A DNA stretch of 64,000 nucleotides from Alphaproteobacteria bacterium MedPE-SWcel (GTDB lineage: Bacteria; Pseudomonadota; Alphaproteobacteria; Rhodobacterales; Rhodobacteraceae): assembly GCA_001874255.1 (NCBI GenBank), contig MPDC01000005.1, forward strand, positions 104,273 to 168,272. Direction: 5' to 3'. Shown here in pieces: positions 50,885 to 61,192 of this stretch (position 1 is its first letter; each line of letters starts with the position of its first letter). Made by a program: the position numbers and the translations under genes. The notes below the pieces were generated by a model. That model did not search any database. It was not told where the DNA came from and saw only the letters and a program-made list of their open reading frames with translations.

Positions 50885-51970
50885 CTAGTGGGGCGTATGG
50901 CGCATGAAGACGCTCAGCCAGGTGGCAAAACGGCCGGGCTTCTGGCCCTGATGGGCGCTGGGGTGGATTTTTTCGCTGCTGTCCTGCCCCACCCTGCGGC
51001 GGCTGCGCAGCAAGAAGATCTTGCCCCAACCGGACCAGGTCCCGACAGAGGGGGCATCGGCATCCACCGGAAAGCGCATGCGCCAGTCGCGGGGCAAGGG
51101 CAGGCCCGACATCTCTGCCCGCTCCAGCATCCAGACCAAAGAGATATTGGCCAGCGGCCGGGAGGCTTCGCATCCGCCCAATTGCCCGCCCACATCGCCA
51201 TGAGAGCCCCGGAACCAGACCTGTTCGATCTGGCCCTCGATGCTGTCGCTGCTGTTCCACAGGACCGGGGCGTAGACGTCCCGGGTCTCGTCCAGAGCCA
51301 GGGCATGGAACCCCGCCTTGACGTGCGGACCAAGGCTGTGGTCGTGAAACGCATGACGCTTATCAGCCCAGCGCCACAGGAGCGGCACCCGCAGGCCCAG
51401 CGCCTTGACCGTGTCCCAGATGCCAAGCATCTCTACCGTGGTGTGATCATGGCAATAGGCGCGGGTGAAGGCCTGCCGGACATCGGCGCCGCTGCCCATC
51501 TGATAGTGGCGATAGGCGGTGCGGATGTTGCGGACCGTCGCGTGGTCCTGCCGCAAGAGCCCCACCGACCCCAATACGCCCGCCAGCGAGCGCGCCGCAT
51601 AGGCCCCCCTCGAATAGCCGAGCAGAAAGATCTTGTCCCCCGGCCGGTAGCGCGACGCCAGATAGCCATAGGCCCGGCGGATCTTCTTGTTGATGCCGCG
51701 CCCCACCATCACATCCGCAGTCTTGTTCCAGGCGGTCCACTGCACGCCCGCCTCATAGTAGACCGAGACCCGCGGCCCCATTTCCTTGCACAGCCGATAG
51801 ACCATGCCCGCGTGGGTTTCATGGCCGGGTTCCAGCGTCGACATGGTGCCGTCAAGGATGATCACATGGCATTGCGGCCCGCGGGCAGCGGTTTCCGAGG
51901 AATGCGCGGACAGCAGCCGGGGCCGTCCGAGCCATCCCAGAACACCTTTACTCAGCCGCTTGAGGAACAT
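50885..51970 (-). CDS. DUF2235 alpha/beta-hydrolase-like protein
   Basis: A 361-residue protein of the DUF2235 family. Marks are ILDGTMSTL near the start, the nucleophile elbow LLGYSRGAYAARSLAG, LGIWDTVKALG and WFRGSHGDVGG. Some DUF2235 proteins are phospholipase effectors of type VI secretion, but no VgrG, PAAR or T6SS gene is in this window, and no secretion signal is seen. The gene overlaps the end of the CoxL-like gene by 23 bp and was given the start MFLKRLSKG. Confidence 0.85.
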   Translation of the reverse strand: MFLKRLSKGVLGWLGRPRLLSAHSSETAARGPQCHVIILDGTMSTLEPGHETHAGMVYRLCKEMGPRVSVYYEAGVQWTAWNKTADVMVGRGINKKIRRAYGYLASRYRPGDKIFLLGYSRGAYAARSLAGVLGSVGLLRQDHATVRNIRTAYRHYQMGSGADVRQAFTRAYCHDHTTVEMLGIWDTVKALGLRVPLLWRWADKRHAFHDHSLGPHVKAGFHALALDETRDVYAPVLWNSSDSIEGQIEQVWFRGSHGDVGGQLGGCEASRPLANISLVWMLERAEMSGLPLPRDWRMRFPVDADAPSVGTWSGWGKIFLLRSRRRVGQDSSEKIHPSAHQGQKPGRFATWLSVFMRHTPH

Positions 51971-54257
51971 CCCGCAACAACTCCCATATTCTGACTGGCG
52001 TGAACGGCATGTCCACCTGCCGGATACCCCGGTCCCAGAGCGCGTCCTGCATCGCATTAGCCACCGCCGCGAGCGCCCCCACCGTGCCCGCCTCGCCGCA
52101 GCCTTTCATGCCCATCGGGTTCCGTGTCGAGGGCACAGGCTCCGAGGTAAAGACCACCCAGGGCATGTCCTCGGCCCGGGGCATCGCATAATCCATGAAG
52201 CTGGCCGTCAGAAGCTGGCCGTCCTGATCATAGACCACATGTTCCAGCATCGCCTGCCCCAGCCCCTGCGCAACCCCGCCGTGGACCTGACCTTCGGCCA
52301 GCATCGGATTGATCAGATTGCCAAAATCGTCAACGACCGTATATCGGTCGACCACAGAGTGTCCCGTTTCAGGGTCAACCACCACCTCTGCCAGATGCGC
52401 CCCGTTGGGAAAGGAGCGCCCGTCCAGCCGGGCCTCGGCGGTGTGGCGCAGTAGATCGAGCCGCCCCCGCTCCCGCGCCAGATCGGCCGCTTCCATCAGG
52501 GTTGGCGTCAGGTTCGTCCCCGGCGCGCGAAAGGTCTCGCCATCGAAATCGACCGCCTCTGGCGCGACGCCCATTTCCTCGGCCAGGAAAGGCGCGAAGG
52601 CCGCAACCATCTTGGCGACCGTCGCCAGCGTCGCATTGGCCTGGGTGGTGACAGAGCGCGACCCCCCGGTGCCGCCGCCCTTGGCGATGCGATCACTGTC
52701 GCCCTGGATCACGTCGATGGCGGTCACGGGAATGCCGGTCTGATCCGCAAGGAACTTGGCAAAGACAGTTTCATGCCCTTGTCCGTTGCTCTGCGTGCCG
52801 ACATATATATTCACCCGGCCGTCCTCCAAAAATTCCACATCCGCGGACTCGGAAGGATCGCCCAGAATACTTTCAATATAGTAACAAAGGCCCGCGCCCC
52901 GGTAACGCCCCTCGGCCGCGTCCGCCGCACGGCGCGCAGCGAATCCCGCCATATCGGCCTCTTGTGTCAGGCGGTCCAGCACGAGATTGAAGTCCCCCAC
53001 GTCATATGTCTCGTCCGAGACGGTGCGATAGGGGAACTTCTGCGGGGCGATAAAGTTCCGTCGCCGCAGCTCGAACGGATCGACGCCCAGGTCACGGGCC
53101 GCCCGGTCCATCACCCGCTCCAGCACATAGATCGCTTCGGGTCGGCCGGCGCCCCGATAGGCATCGACCTGCGTGGTGTTGGTATAGATCCCGTCGACCT
53201 CCAGCCAGGCCGCCTGAATGTCATAAACCCCGGCCAGAACACGGGAAAACAGCTGCGTCTGGATCGGTTGGCCAAAGTGGGAATTATAGGCGCCAAGGTT
53301 GCACTGCGTGTGCACCCGGTAGGCGGTGATCTTCAGGTCCGCGTCAAAGGCCAGCTCCGCCAGCGAGGTCAGGTCACGGCCGCCGTTGTCGCTCAGCATT
53401 GCTTCGGTCCGCTCCGAGACCCAGGCGACAGGCCGGTCCAGCACCCGCGCCGCATGGGCCACGGAGAAATATTCCGGGTAGGGCATCGTCTTCATGCCGA
53501 AGCCGCCGCCGACATCCGGCGTCACCACATGCACGTTTTCCGGATCGAGGCCCAATTTGCGAACCATTTGATCCTTCATCCCCCAAACGCCCTGTCCACC
53601 GTAGTAGAAATGCAGACGCCCCTTGTCCCAGGTCGCATGGCAGCCGCGCGGCTCCATCGAGTTCACGATGATCCGGTTGTCCTCCACCTGCAGGCTGACC
53701 CGGTGGGCGGCGCTGGCAAAGGCCGCGTCAGTGGCCGCCTTGTCGCCAAGTCCCCAGTTGAAGGCGCGGTTGTCCGGGGCCTCCGGGTGAATATCCGGCC
53801 CGCCCACCGCCAGATCGAGCTTCACCTCCAGATCGTCATAGTCGAAGTCAATCAGCTCGGCCGCATCGCGGGCCTGCTCTGCCGTCTCGGCCACGATCAC
53901 CGCCACCGGTTCCCCGACATAGCGCACCCGGTCGCCCGCCAGCGCCGGCCGCACCGGGGCGGCGCCGGAGCTGCCGTCGATGTTCTTTACCAGAGCGCCG
54001 TCCAGTTGCGCCTCGATCCCGGCCGCCTGCAGATCGGCCAGCGTCAGCACCAGATGCACCCCCTCCGCTGCCCGCGCCTCTGCGACCTCCAACCGGGTGA
54101 TTGCCGCATGGGCGACGGGGCTGCGGAACACATGGGCCGTCAGGGCCCCCTCCGGCAGGGTGTCCTCGATATAGCGTCCCTGCCCGGTCAGGAACCGCTG
54201 GTCCTCGACCCGCGTCATCGGCTGACTTTTTCCGAACTTCTCGACACGTATGTCCAT
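51948..54257 (-). CDS. Xanthine dehydrogenase family molybdopterin-binding subunit (form II CoxL-like)
   Basis: A 769-residue large subunit of the molybdenum hydroxylase family. It carries DAYRGAGRPEA, the AYRGAGR signature of form II CoxL, rather than the AYxCSFR loop of true aerobic CO dehydrogenase. Other conserved parts are GQGRYIEDT, VTPDVGGGFGMK, TQSNGQGHETVFA and the C-terminal GMKGCGEAGTVGA with the catalytic Glu. No FAD-subunit or 2Fe-2S-subunit gene is adjacent, so electron partners must be encoded elsewhere. The substrate is unknown; CO is not supported. Confidence 0.9.
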   Translation of the reverse strand: MDIRVEKFGKSQPMTRVEDQRFLTGQGRYIEDTLPEGALTAHVFRSPVAHAAITRLEVAEARAAEGVHLVLTLADLQAAGIEAQLDGALVKNIDGSSGAAPVRPALAGDRVRYVGEPVAVIVAETAEQARDAAELIDFDYDDLEVKLDLAVGGPDIHPEAPDNRAFNWGLGDKAATDAAFASAAHRVSLQVEDNRIIVNSMEPRGCHATWDKGRLHFYYGGQGVWGMKDQMVRKLGLDPENVHVVTPDVGGGFGMKTMPYPEYFSVAHAARVLDRPVAWVSERTEAMLSDNGGRDLTSLAELAFDADLKITAYRVHTQCNLGAYNSHFGQPIQTQLFSRVLAGVYDIQAAWLEVDGIYTNTTQVDAYRGAGRPEAIYVLERVMDRAARDLGVDPFELRRRNFIAPQKFPYRTVSDETYDVGDFNLVLDRLTQEADMAGFAARRAADAAEGRYRGAGLCYYIESILGDPSESADVEFLEDGRVNIYVGTQSNGQGHETVFAKFLADQTGIPVTAIDVIQGDSDRIAKGGGTGGSRSVTTQANATLATVAKMVAAFAPFLAEEMGVAPEAVDFDGETFRAPGTNLTPTLMEAADLARERGRLDLLRHTAEARLDGRSFPNGAHLAEVVVDPETGHSVVDRYTVVDDFGNLINPMLAEGQVHGGVAQGLGQAMLEHVVYDQDGQLLTASFMDYAMPRAEDMPWVVFTSEPVPSTRNPMGMKGCGEAGTVGALAAVANAMQDALWDRGIRQVDMPFTPVRIWELLRDVPQAAE

Positions 54258-54889
54258 GGTACCGCTCCCTCGCACGCCTGACTGTCACGGCGGACCCTAA
54301 TACGCCCGACGCCGTTGTCCAGTCGTTGTCCAATCGTAGCCCTGAACAGGTGAAGGAAATTTGTCAGCGGGCCGCAACCTGTCTGTCCAAGAAGCACCCA
54401 TGCCGCGGTTCGAACGGGAATTCACCAGCTGCGCCGATGCCATCTGCGCCCCGCCGACGCAGGTCGATCCCTGTGTGGATCTCTGTGCGGATCTCTGTGT
54501 GGATCTCTGGGCGGTTGGGGCGCCGCCTGCCACGACTCGTGCGCCCGGGCGGGCCCGCGGAATGCGCGTCAGACCCGACCGGGCGGCTGAGGCCGGTGTC
54601 GTGAAAGAAGGTCAGGCCGCAGATGGAGAGGAGGTAGTGGGAGGGCTGCGGCCTTCGATCACCTTTGTATCAAATGCAATTTAATAATCGGTTATCGCGG
54701 CAACCGCCCTGCCCGCTCCGGGAGGCGCAGAGCGAGAACCGGCGAATGACAGGCCCCCCTCCTGCGGCAGCGCAAGGGCCGGCCGACGGTTCCAGACTTT
54801 CCCTTTGACGCCCCATTCGCTATGGGAGGCCTGACGCGTGAGCACACGCCACACACATCAGACGCAAGACGACGGACGGGGCACCCGAT
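54258..54889. other. Long gap between the CoxL-like gene and valS
   Basis: No gene is supported over 632 bp. It contains a 12-bp tandem repeat at 54466-54513, an AT-rich patch around 54660-54695 (TATCAAATGCAATTTAATAA) that is the best candidate for a valS promoter, and GC-rich partial palindromes near 54740-54800. A 107-codon frame over the repeat reads as low-complexity and was rejected. Confidence 0.6.
54466..54513. repeat. 12-bp tandem repeat, 4 units
   Basis: Four adjacent units: GATCCCTGTGTG, GATCTCTGTGCG, GATCTCTGTGTG and GATCTCTGGGCG. They differ from each other at 1-3 positions. The unit length matches that at 48122-48193, but the sequence does not. Confidence 0.88.
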
Positions 54890-57800
54890 ATGGCACTGGA
54901 AAAAACATTCAACGCATCAGAGGCCGAAAGCCGCCTCTTCACGGCCTGGGAACAGGCTGGCTGCTTCACCGCCGGTGCCAACGCGCGCGCCGGCGCCTCG
55001 ACCTATTGCATCATGATCCCGCCGCCCAATGTCACCGGCGTGCTGCACATGGGACATGCCTTCAACAATACGCTGCAGGACATCCTGATCCGCTGGAAAC
55101 GCATGCAGGGGTTCGACACCCTCTGGCAGCCCGGCACCGACCATGCGGGCATCGCCACCCAGATGGTGGTGGAGCGCGAACTGGCCCAGACCCAGCAGCC
55201 CTCGCGCAGCGAGCTGGGCCGCGAGAAATTCCTCGAAAAGGTCTGGGAGTGGAAAGAGCAATCCGGCGGCACCATCATCAACCAGCTCAAACGGCTGGGC
55301 GCGTCGTGCGATTTTGACCGCACCGCCTTCACCATGGCGGGGGCTGCGGGCGACACCCGCACCGGGCATGAGAACTCGCCGAACTTTCATGACGCGGTGA
55401 TCAAGGTCTTTGTCGAGATGTACAACAAGGGCCTGATCTACCGCGGCAAGCGGCTGGTGAACTGGGACCCGCATTTCGAGACCGCGATTTCCGATCTCGA
55501 GGTCGAGAATATCGAGACCCCCGGCCACATGTGGCACTTCAAATACCCGCTGGCGGGCGGCGCGACCTATACCTATGTGGAAAAGGACGAAGACGGCACC
55601 GTCACGCTGGAGGAAGAGCGCGACTATATCGCCATCGCCACCACCCGCCCCGAGACCATGCTGGGCGACGGCGCGGTTGCGGTGCACCCCGATGATGAAC
55701 GCTATGCGCCCATCGTCGGCAAGCTGGTCGAAATTCCCGTCGGCCCCAGGGAACACCGCCGCCTGATCCCGATCATCACCGATGACTACCCGGATATGAA
55801 TTTTGGCTCCGGCGCGGTGAAAATCACCGGCGCGCATGATTTCAACGACTATCAGGTCGCCAAGCGCGGTGGCATCCCGATGTATCGCCTGATGGACATG
55901 AAAGGCGCGATGCGGGCCGATGGCGCCCCCTACGCCGAGGAAGCCGCCAAGGCGCAGGCCCATGCACAGGCCTATTTGGCCGGCGGCGCGACCTTCACCG
56001 AAAACGATGTGGACGCCATCAACCTGGTGCCCGATCACCTGCGCGGCCTCGACCGGTTCGAGGCGCGCAAGCGGGTGGTGCAGGAAATCACCGACGAGGG
56101 CCTCGCCGTCCTGCACAGCGTCACCACCACGGTGAAGGATGACGACGGCACCGACTCCGAGGTCACGCAGACCCTGCCACTGGTCGAGAACAAACCGATC
56201 ATGCAGCCCTTTGGCGACCGCTCCAAAGTGGTGATCGAGCCGATGCTGACCGATCAATGGTTCGTCGAGACCGACAAGATCGTCGGCCCGGCGCTGGACG
56301 CGGTGCGCAACGGGGACGTCAGGATCATCCCCGAAAGCGGCGAGAAGACCTATTTCCACTGGCTGGAAAACATCGAGCCCTGGTGCATCTCGCGTCAGCT
56401 CTGGTGGGGGCATCAGATCCCGGTGTGGTATATCCCCGGCGAGGACGACTGGTATCCGATCTGCGCCGCGACCGAGGCCGAAGCGCTGGAAAAGGCCCGC
56501 CTGCAATCGGCCGAGGGCACCGAATTCCGCATTGTCGCCGACCAGCACGAGGCGGCCGAGGTTCTGATCGAGCAACGCAAGCTGATGGATGTGCGCAACG
56601 AGGGCACCATCCGCAGCTTTGAGGGGCCGATGCAGGTGCCGATGTTCCGCGACCCCGACGTGCTGGACACCTGGTTCTCCTCCGGGCTCTGGCCCATCGG
56701 CACGCTGGGGTGGCCTGAATGGACCGAGGAGACCTCGAAATACTTCCCGACCTCGACGCTGATCACCGGTCAGGACATCCTGTTCTTCTGGGTGGCTCGG
56801 ATGATGATGATGCAGCTTGCGGTGGTGGATCAGATCCCCTTCGACACCGTCTACCTGCATGGTCTGGTGCGCGACGCCAAGGGCAAGAAGATGTCGAAAT
56901 CCACCGGCAACGTGGTCGACCCGCTGGAAATCATTGACGAATACGGCGCCGACGCGCTGCGGTTCACCAATGCCTCCATGGCCTCGCTCGGGGGGGTGCT
57001 GAAACTCGACATGCAGCGCATCGCGGGCTATCGCAACTTCGGCACCAAGCTCTGGAACGCCGTGCGATTTGCCGAGATGAACGAGGTCTTTGCCCACAAC
57101 GTGCCGCAGCTCAGCGTTGACCAACTGGCGCCCAAGGCCGCCGTCAACGCCTGGATCATTGGCGAAACTGCCCGCGTGCGCGAGGCGGTGGACGCCGCGA
57201 TGGAGACCTTCCGCTTCAATGATGCGGCGCAGGCGCTTTATGGCTTTGTCTGGGGCAAGGTCTGCGACTGGTATGTGGAACTGTCCAAACCCCTCCTGCA
57301 GGGCGAGGACGCCAGCGCCCAGGCCGAGACCCGCGCCACCATGCGCTGGGTGATGGACCAATGCATGATCCTGCTGCATCCGATCATGCCCTTCATCACC
57401 GAAGAGCTCTGGGGGCTGACCGGCGACCGCGCCCGGATGCTGGTTCATGCCGACTGGCCGAGCTACACATCGGCGGATCTGGTCAACCCGGCCGCCGACG
57501 CGGAAATGAACTGGGTGATCTCGGTGATCGAAAACACCCGCTCGGCCCGCGCCCAGATGCATGTGCCCGCAGGCCTCAAGGTCGATATGCTGGTGACCGA
57601 GATCGACGCCGCCGGACAGGCCGCCTGGGACGCGAACGAGACCTTGATCAAGCGGCTCGCCCGGATCGAGAGCCTGACGCATGTGGATGCTGCGCCCAAA
57701 GGCTGCGTGTCGATCTCGGCGCCGGGGGCGTCCTTCCTGCTGCCGCTTGCGGATATCATCGACATCGAGGCCGAAAAAACCCGGCTGGAAAAGACCCTTG

Positions 57801-57970
57801 GCAAACTCGCCAAGGAACTCGGGGGCTTGCGGGGGCGGCTCAACAATCCGAAATTCATCGCCAGCGCCCCGGATGAGGTGGTCGAAGAGGCGCGCGAAAA
57901 CCTGAACGCCCGCGAAGAAGAAGAGCAGCGGATCAAAGAGGCGCTCGGCCGACTCTCCGAGATCGGCTGA
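54890..57970 (+). CDS. valS: Valyl-tRNA synthetase
   Basis: A 1026-residue class I synthetase. The HIGH-type motif is HMGH (53-56) in [18 protein letters not shown] lies around residue 667 ([14 protein letters not shown]), the editing domain holds [16 protein letters not shown], and the C-terminus ends in the ValRS-specific coiled coil rich in Glu and Lys. Length is somewhat larger than the E. coli enzyme (about 950). An intrinsic terminator follows. Confidence 0.98.
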   Translation: MALEKTFNASEAESRLFTAWEQAGCFTAGANARAGASTYCIMIPPPNVTGVLHMGHAFNNTLQDILIRWKRMQGFDTLWQPGTDHAGIATQMVVERELAQTQQPSRSELGREKFLEKVWEWKEQSGGTIINQLKRLGASCDFDRTAFTMAGAAGDTRTGHENSPNFHDAVIKVFVEMYNKGLIYRGKRLVNWDPHFETAISDLEVENIETPGHMWHFKYPLAGGATYTYVEKDEDGTVTLEEERDYIAIATTRPETMLGDGAVAVHPDDERYAPIVGKLVEIPVGPREHRRLIPIITDDYPDMNFGSGAVKITGAHDFNDYQVAKRGGIPMYRLMDMKGAMRADGAPYAEEAAKAQAHAQAYLAGGATFTENDVDAINLVPDHLRGLDRFEARKRVVQEITDEGLAVLHSVTTTVKDDDGTDSEVTQTLPLVENKPIMQPFGDRSKVVIEPMLTDQWFVETDKIVGPALDAVRNGDVRIIPESGEKTYFHWLENIEPWCISRQLWWGHQIPVWYIPGEDDWYPICAATEAEALEKARLQSAEGTEFRIVADQHEAAEVLIEQRKLMDVRNEGTIRSFEGPMQVPMFRDPDVLDTWFSSGLWPIGTLGWPEWTEETSKYFPTSTLITGQDILFFWVARMMMMQLAVVDQIPFDTVYLHGLVRDAKGKKMSKSTGNVVDPLEIIDEYGADALRFTNASMASLGGVLKLDMQRIAGYRNFGTKLWNAVRFAEMNEVFAHNVPQLSVDQLAPKAAVNAWIIGETARVREAVDAAMETFRFNDAAQALYGFVWGKVCDWYVELSKPLLQGEDASAQAETRATMRWVMDQCMILLHPIMPFITEELWGLTGDRARMLVHADWPSYTSADLVNPAADAEMNWVISVIENTRSARAQMHVPAGLKVDMLVTEIDAAGQAAWDANETLIKRLARIESLTHVDAAPKGCVSISAPGASFLLPLADIIDIEAEKTRLEKTLGKLAKELGGLRGRLNNPKFIASAPDEVVEEARENLNAREEEEQRIKEALGRLSEIG

Positions 57971-57995
57971 AAAATCGCAAAAAGTGAATGAATCG

Positions 57996-58026
57996 CGCCC
58001 GGGCCACGCGTCCGGGCGTTCTTTCG
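57996..58026 (+). terminator. Intrinsic terminator of valS
   Basis: CGCCCGG (57996-58002) and CCGGGCG (58012-58018) form a 7-bp stem with a 9-nt loop, followed by TTTTCTTT. It begins 26 bp after the valS stop. Confidence 0.75.
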
Positions 58027-58038
58027 GCGTTTAATGTT

Positions 58039-58069
58039 GCAACATAGCGGCTTATTGGGTGTATAAAAC
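58039..58069 (+). promoter_or_regulatory. Candidate promoter of the DUF1330-TerB operon
   Basis: TTGCAA (58039-58044) is followed by TGTATA (58062-58067) at 17 bp, or TATAAA (58064-58069) at 19 bp. It lies between the valS terminator and the DUF1330 start. The -35 box sits inside the palindrome TGTTGCAACA. Confidence 0.45.
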
Positions 58070-58198
58070 TACGGTTTCCCCGTGAAATTGTCACGGATCG
58101 CCTATAGGTGGAGATTGCCAAGTGGCGCGATCTGGTTCAGCTTGGTCCGCGAAACGAGAGAGGCCGGAGTACCGGCCCGGCATCAGGTGAGGGAAAGT

Positions 58199-58492
58199 AT
58201 GACCAAAGGCTATTGGGTCGCGCATGTAGATGTGGACGACATCGACCGCTATAAGGATTACATTGCAGCCAACGCCGTCCCCTTTTCCGAATTTGGCGCC
58301 CGGTTTCTGGTCCGTGGCGGGTCCAAGGAAATTCGCGAGGGCAATCTGCGGTCGCGCACCGTCGTGATTGAATTCAAGGATTTCGCAACTGCCAAAGCCT
58401 GCTACGACAGTGTTGCCTATCAGGCCGCCAAGGCCCTACGCGATCCCGTTTCGACCGGGGATATGGAAATTGTCGAAGGCTACGACGGCTAA
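58199..58492 (+). CDS. DUF1330 family protein
   Basis: A 97-residue protein of the DUF1330 (dimeric ferredoxin-like) family: YWVAHVDVDDIDRYKDYIA at the start and the conserved RTVVIEFKDFATAKACYDS followed by YQAAKALR. A GAGGG ribosome site precedes the ATG at 58199; the frame is open upstream but unsupported. The family has no established activity. It leads a run of four closely spaced genes. Confidence 0.9.
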   Translation: MTKGYWVAHVDVDDIDRYKDYIAANAVPFSEFGARFLVRGGSKEIREGNLRSRTVVIEFKDFATAKACYDSVAYQAAKALRDPVSTGDMEIVEGYDG

Positions 58493-58514
58493 GCCCGCGC
58501 GAGAGGAGTATTCG

Positions 58515-58985
58515 ATGCTGAAAAAGCTGTTCCAGGCTTTTCGACCGCCGCAGAATGTGCGTCTCCCGGATCCCGATGCGGAACTGGCCCTCGGGGCATT
58601 GCTGGTGCGCATCGCCCAGTCCGACCGGGACTACCAACTGGAAGAAATCAGCCTGATCGACCGCATTCTGGCGCAGCTCTACGGCCATAACGCCATCGAG
58701 GCCGCCAAGGTCCGCGCCACCTGCGAAAAACTGCATGCCGCCGCGCCCGAGACCGACACGTTTGCCCGCCTGATCCGCGAGACCACCGGGCTTGAGGAAC
58801 GGCTGGCGGCGCTGGATGCCCTGTGGCAGGTGGTTCTGGCCGACAATCTCGAACACGAAGGCGAAATCCGCATCGTTGCGGATACCTGCAAGGCAATGGG
58901 CCTGTCGGTCATGGACAATAAACGCGCCCGCGAAAAGGCGCGCAGCAAGCTGACGGATCAGCTCGCCACACAGGAGGGCAAATGA
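58515..58985 (+). CDS. TerB-like (tellurite-resistance TerB fold) protein, copy 1
   Basis: A 156-residue helical protein. ALGALLVRIAQSDRDYQLEE with the following helices and LWQVVLADNLEHEGEIRIVA match the TerB/DjlA-like fold, in which acidic residues bind metal. A short N-terminal LKKLFQAFRPPQ may be a membrane-associating helix. GAGAGGAG precedes the ATG. It is a paralogue of the next gene and overlaps it by 4 bp (ATGA). No terACD genes are nearby, so tellurite resistance is not implied. Confidence 0.85.
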   Translation: MLKKLFQAFRPPQNVRLPDPDAELALGALLVRIAQSDRDYQLEEISLIDRILAQLYGHNAIEAAKVRATCEKLHAAAPETDTFARLIRETTGLEERLAALDALWQVVLADNLEHEGEIRIVADTCKAMGLSVMDNKRAREKARSKLTDQLATQEGK

Positions 58986-59425
58986 TGTTCAAGGAATTCC
59001 TGGACAGGTTGCTGGCCCCCGCCCCCCCGATCCTTCCCGATGAAGATGCCCGCCTGGCGCTGACCGCGCTGCTGGTGCGGCTGGCCCGGTCGGATCACGC
59101 CTATGACGACATGGAGCGCGACCGGATCGACCGCATCCTCGGCCGCCGTTTCGGGCTCGATATCGGCGCGGTGCAGATCCTGCGGGAACAGGGCGAGGCG
59201 CTGGAGGCCGAGGCCCCCGATACGGTCCGCTTCACCCGCGCGATCAAGGATGCCGTCCCGTACGAGGATCGCATCGGCGTGGTAGAATCGCTCTGGCAGG
59301 TGGCCCTGGCGGATGGCCAGCGCGACGACAGCGAAGACGCGCTGATCCGCTTGGCGGCAAATCTCCTCGGGGTGAATGACGTGGATAGCGCCAAGGCGCG
59401 ACAGAGGGCGGAGACACAAGCATGA
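58982..59425 (+). CDS. TerB-like protein, copy 2
   Basis: A 147-residue paralogue of copy 1. Both share the run PD-x-D-A-x-L-AL-x-ALLVR-(I/L)-A-x-SD and later LWQV-(V/A)-LAD. Again the N-terminus (MMFKEFLDRLLAP) is an amphipathic helix. Two adjacent ATGs are possible; the first overlaps the upstream stop. The next gene starts in its last codon with a 4-bp overlap, so the pair and the PhnD-like gene appear to form one functional unit. Confidence 0.85.
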   Translation: MMFKEFLDRLLAPAPPILPDEDARLALTALLVRLARSDHAYDDMERDRIDRILGRRFGLDIGAVQILREQGEALEAEAPDTVRFTRAIKDAVPYEDRIGVVESLWQVALADGQRDDSEDALIRLAANLLGVNDVDSAKARQRAETQA

Positions 59426-60210
59426 TTGCGCTGTTGCCAATGTACGACCGCCCGGAAACGGCTCAGGCGAATGACGCCTTCTGGCAGGCGATCCGCGCCG
59501 AACTGGGGCGCGGCCCGGAGCATCTGAGCCGTGACGTTGATCTCTGGCAGGCCTGGCGCTCGCCTGAATTGCTGCTGGCCCAGACCTGCGGCCTGCCCTA
59601 CCGCGCCCGTCTCTATGGCAATGTGGACCTTGTCGGCACGCCGGACTATGGCCTGCCCGGCTGTCCCGAAGGCCATTACAACAGCGTCCTGATCGCCCGC
59701 AAGGATCAGAAGGGCACCCGGTTTTCCGCCTTTGCCGGCAGCCGCTTTGCCTATAACGACCCGATGTCACAATCCGGCTGGGCGGCGGCGATGCAGCTGA
59801 TGCGCACAGAGGACATCCTGCCCGGCGAGCTGGTCGAGACGGGAGGCCACCGGGCCTCGGCACTGGCGGTGGCCGAGGGGCGCGCGGATTTTGCCACCAT
59901 CGACGCCCTCACCTATCAGATGCTGCAGGACTACGAACCCGACCTGACGGCCGAGCTTTGCGAACTGGTCCGGACCGAACCGACACCGGCGCTGCCCTTC
60001 ATCACCGCATTGGGCGAAAACGTCGCCGCGATCTTTGCCGCGCTGCAGGCCGCCCTTGCGGCGCTGCCCGAAGAGCACCGCAAGACCCTGCATCTGAAAA
60101 AGATCGTTCACATGACGCCCAGCGATTACCTCGCCATTCCGACACCGCCGGGACCGACGCTGGTGCTCGACCGCATGACCCGTGAACGCGCCGCATCCGA
60201 ACGGTCCTGA
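59422..60210 (+). CDS. PhnD-like substrate-binding-fold protein without signal peptide
   Basis: A 262-residue protein related to phosphate/phosphonate periplasmic binding proteins (PhnD/PF12974 type): FAYNDPMSQSGWAAAMQLMR and SALAVAEGRADFATIDALTY are the characteristic ligand-site segments. No signal peptide or lipobox is present at the start MIALLPMYDRPE, so the protein is predicted to be cytoplasmic. No permease or ATPase of a phosphonate system is nearby. It is coupled (4-bp overlap) to the second TerB-like gene. Confidence 0.8.
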   Translation: MIALLPMYDRPETAQANDAFWQAIRAELGRGPEHLSRDVDLWQAWRSPELLLAQTCGLPYRARLYGNVDLVGTPDYGLPGCPEGHYNSVLIARKDQKGTRFSAFAGSRFAYNDPMSQSGWAAAMQLMRTEDILPGELVETGGHRASALAVAEGRADFATIDALTYQMLQDYEPDLTAELCELVRTEPTPALPFITALGENVAAIFAALQAALAALPEEHRKTLHLKKIVHMTPSDYLAIPTPPGPTLVLDRMTRERAASERS

Positions 60211-60374
60211 GTGGCCCAGGACGTCACGACCGGCTGCCCAAGACTTGTTCCTTCCGGAGGCTTCCGCGGCGGAATCGGCCGTTTGCCGACGAATCCGCCC
60301 CCTTTGCGCATTGCATTCGCCCGGAAAGTTGTTCCAATAGTGGCTACTTTGAATAACAACCGGGCGAAAAGACC

Positions 60375-61154
60375 TTGACCGAAGACACCCCCGTTCTCGA
60401 CATCCGCGGATTGCACAAATCCTACGGCGACCTTGAAGTGATCAAAGGGGTGGATATCACCGCCAAACGCGGTGACGTCGTCTCGCTCATCGGCTCCTCC
60501 GGCTCCGGCAAATCCACGCTGCTGCGCTGCTGCAACCTGCTCGAGGACAGCCAGCAGGGCGAGATCCTCTTCAAGGGAGAACCGATCCGCTGGCGTGGCG
60601 AGGGGCAGAACCGCCATCCCGCCGACGCCCGGCAGGTGCTGCGGATCCGGACCAATCTGTCGATGGTCTTCCAGCAGTTCAATCTGTGGGCGCATATGAC
60701 GATCCTGCAGAATGTGATGGAAGCCCCCCTGACGGTCCTCAAACGCGACCGCGCCGAGGTCGAGGCCTCCGCCCGCAGCTATCTCGACAAGGTCGGGATC
60801 GGGGACAAATGTGATGTCTACCCGGCCCAGCTCTCCGGCGGCCAGCAGCAACGCGCCGCCATTGCCCGCGCCCTGTGCATGGAACCCGAGGCGCTGCTGT
60901 TTGATGAACCCACCTCCGCGCTCGATCCCGAGCTGGAACAGGAAGTGGTCCGCGTCATCAAGGATCTCGCCAGCGAGGGCCGCACCATGCTGATCGTCAC
61001 CCACGACATGCGCCTGGCCGCAGATGTCTCGGACCAGATCGTGTTTCTGCACAAGGGGCTGATCGAGGAAGAGGGCTGCCCGGACGAGATTTTCGGAAAC
61101 ACCCGCAGCGAAAGACTGAAGGTGTTCCTGTCGTCCACGCGACAGGCACAATAA
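60375..61154 (+). CDS. Polar amino-acid ABC transporter ATP-binding protein (HisP/AapP type)
   Basis: A 259-residue ABC ATPase. Walker A is GSSGSGKST, the Q-loop FQQFNLW, the signature LSGGQQQR, Walker [12 protein letters not shown] and the switch VTHDM. The subfamily is that of His/Lys/Arg/Orn and general amino-acid importers. It starts with TTG; a weak ribosome site precedes it. A possible promoter TTGTTC-N17-AATAAC ends just upstream (about 60353). The binding protein gene follows after 38 bp. Confidence 0.95.
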   Translation: MTEDTPVLDIRGLHKSYGDLEVIKGVDITAKRGDVVSLIGSSGSGKSTLLRCCNLLEDSQQGEILFKGEPIRWRGEGQNRHPADARQVLRIRTNLSMVFQQFNLWAHMTILQNVMEAPLTVLKRDRAEVEASARSYLDKVGIGDKCDVYPAQLSGGQQQRAAIARALCMEPEALLFDEPTSALDPELEQEVVRVIKDLASEGRTMLIVTHDMRLAADVSDQIVFLHKGLIEEEGCPDEIFGNTRSERLKVFLSSTRQAQ

Positions 61155-61192
61155 CCAAAAACCAGATCACCAAACCCAACGGGAGTACCACC

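Noticed and set aside
51948..54257. Aerobic CO dehydrogenase
   Set aside because: The active-site loop is AYRGAGR (form II), not AYxCSFR, and coxM/coxS are absent.
54917..57682. Open frame of about 920 codons antisense to valS
   Set aside because: A shadow of valS caused by high GC; residues are typical of antisense frames (His/Gly/Arg-rich), with no ribosome site.
58515..59425. Tellurite-resistance operon
   Set aside because: Only TerB-like folds are present, without terA, terC, terD or terZ; TerB domains are widespread outside tellurite resistance.
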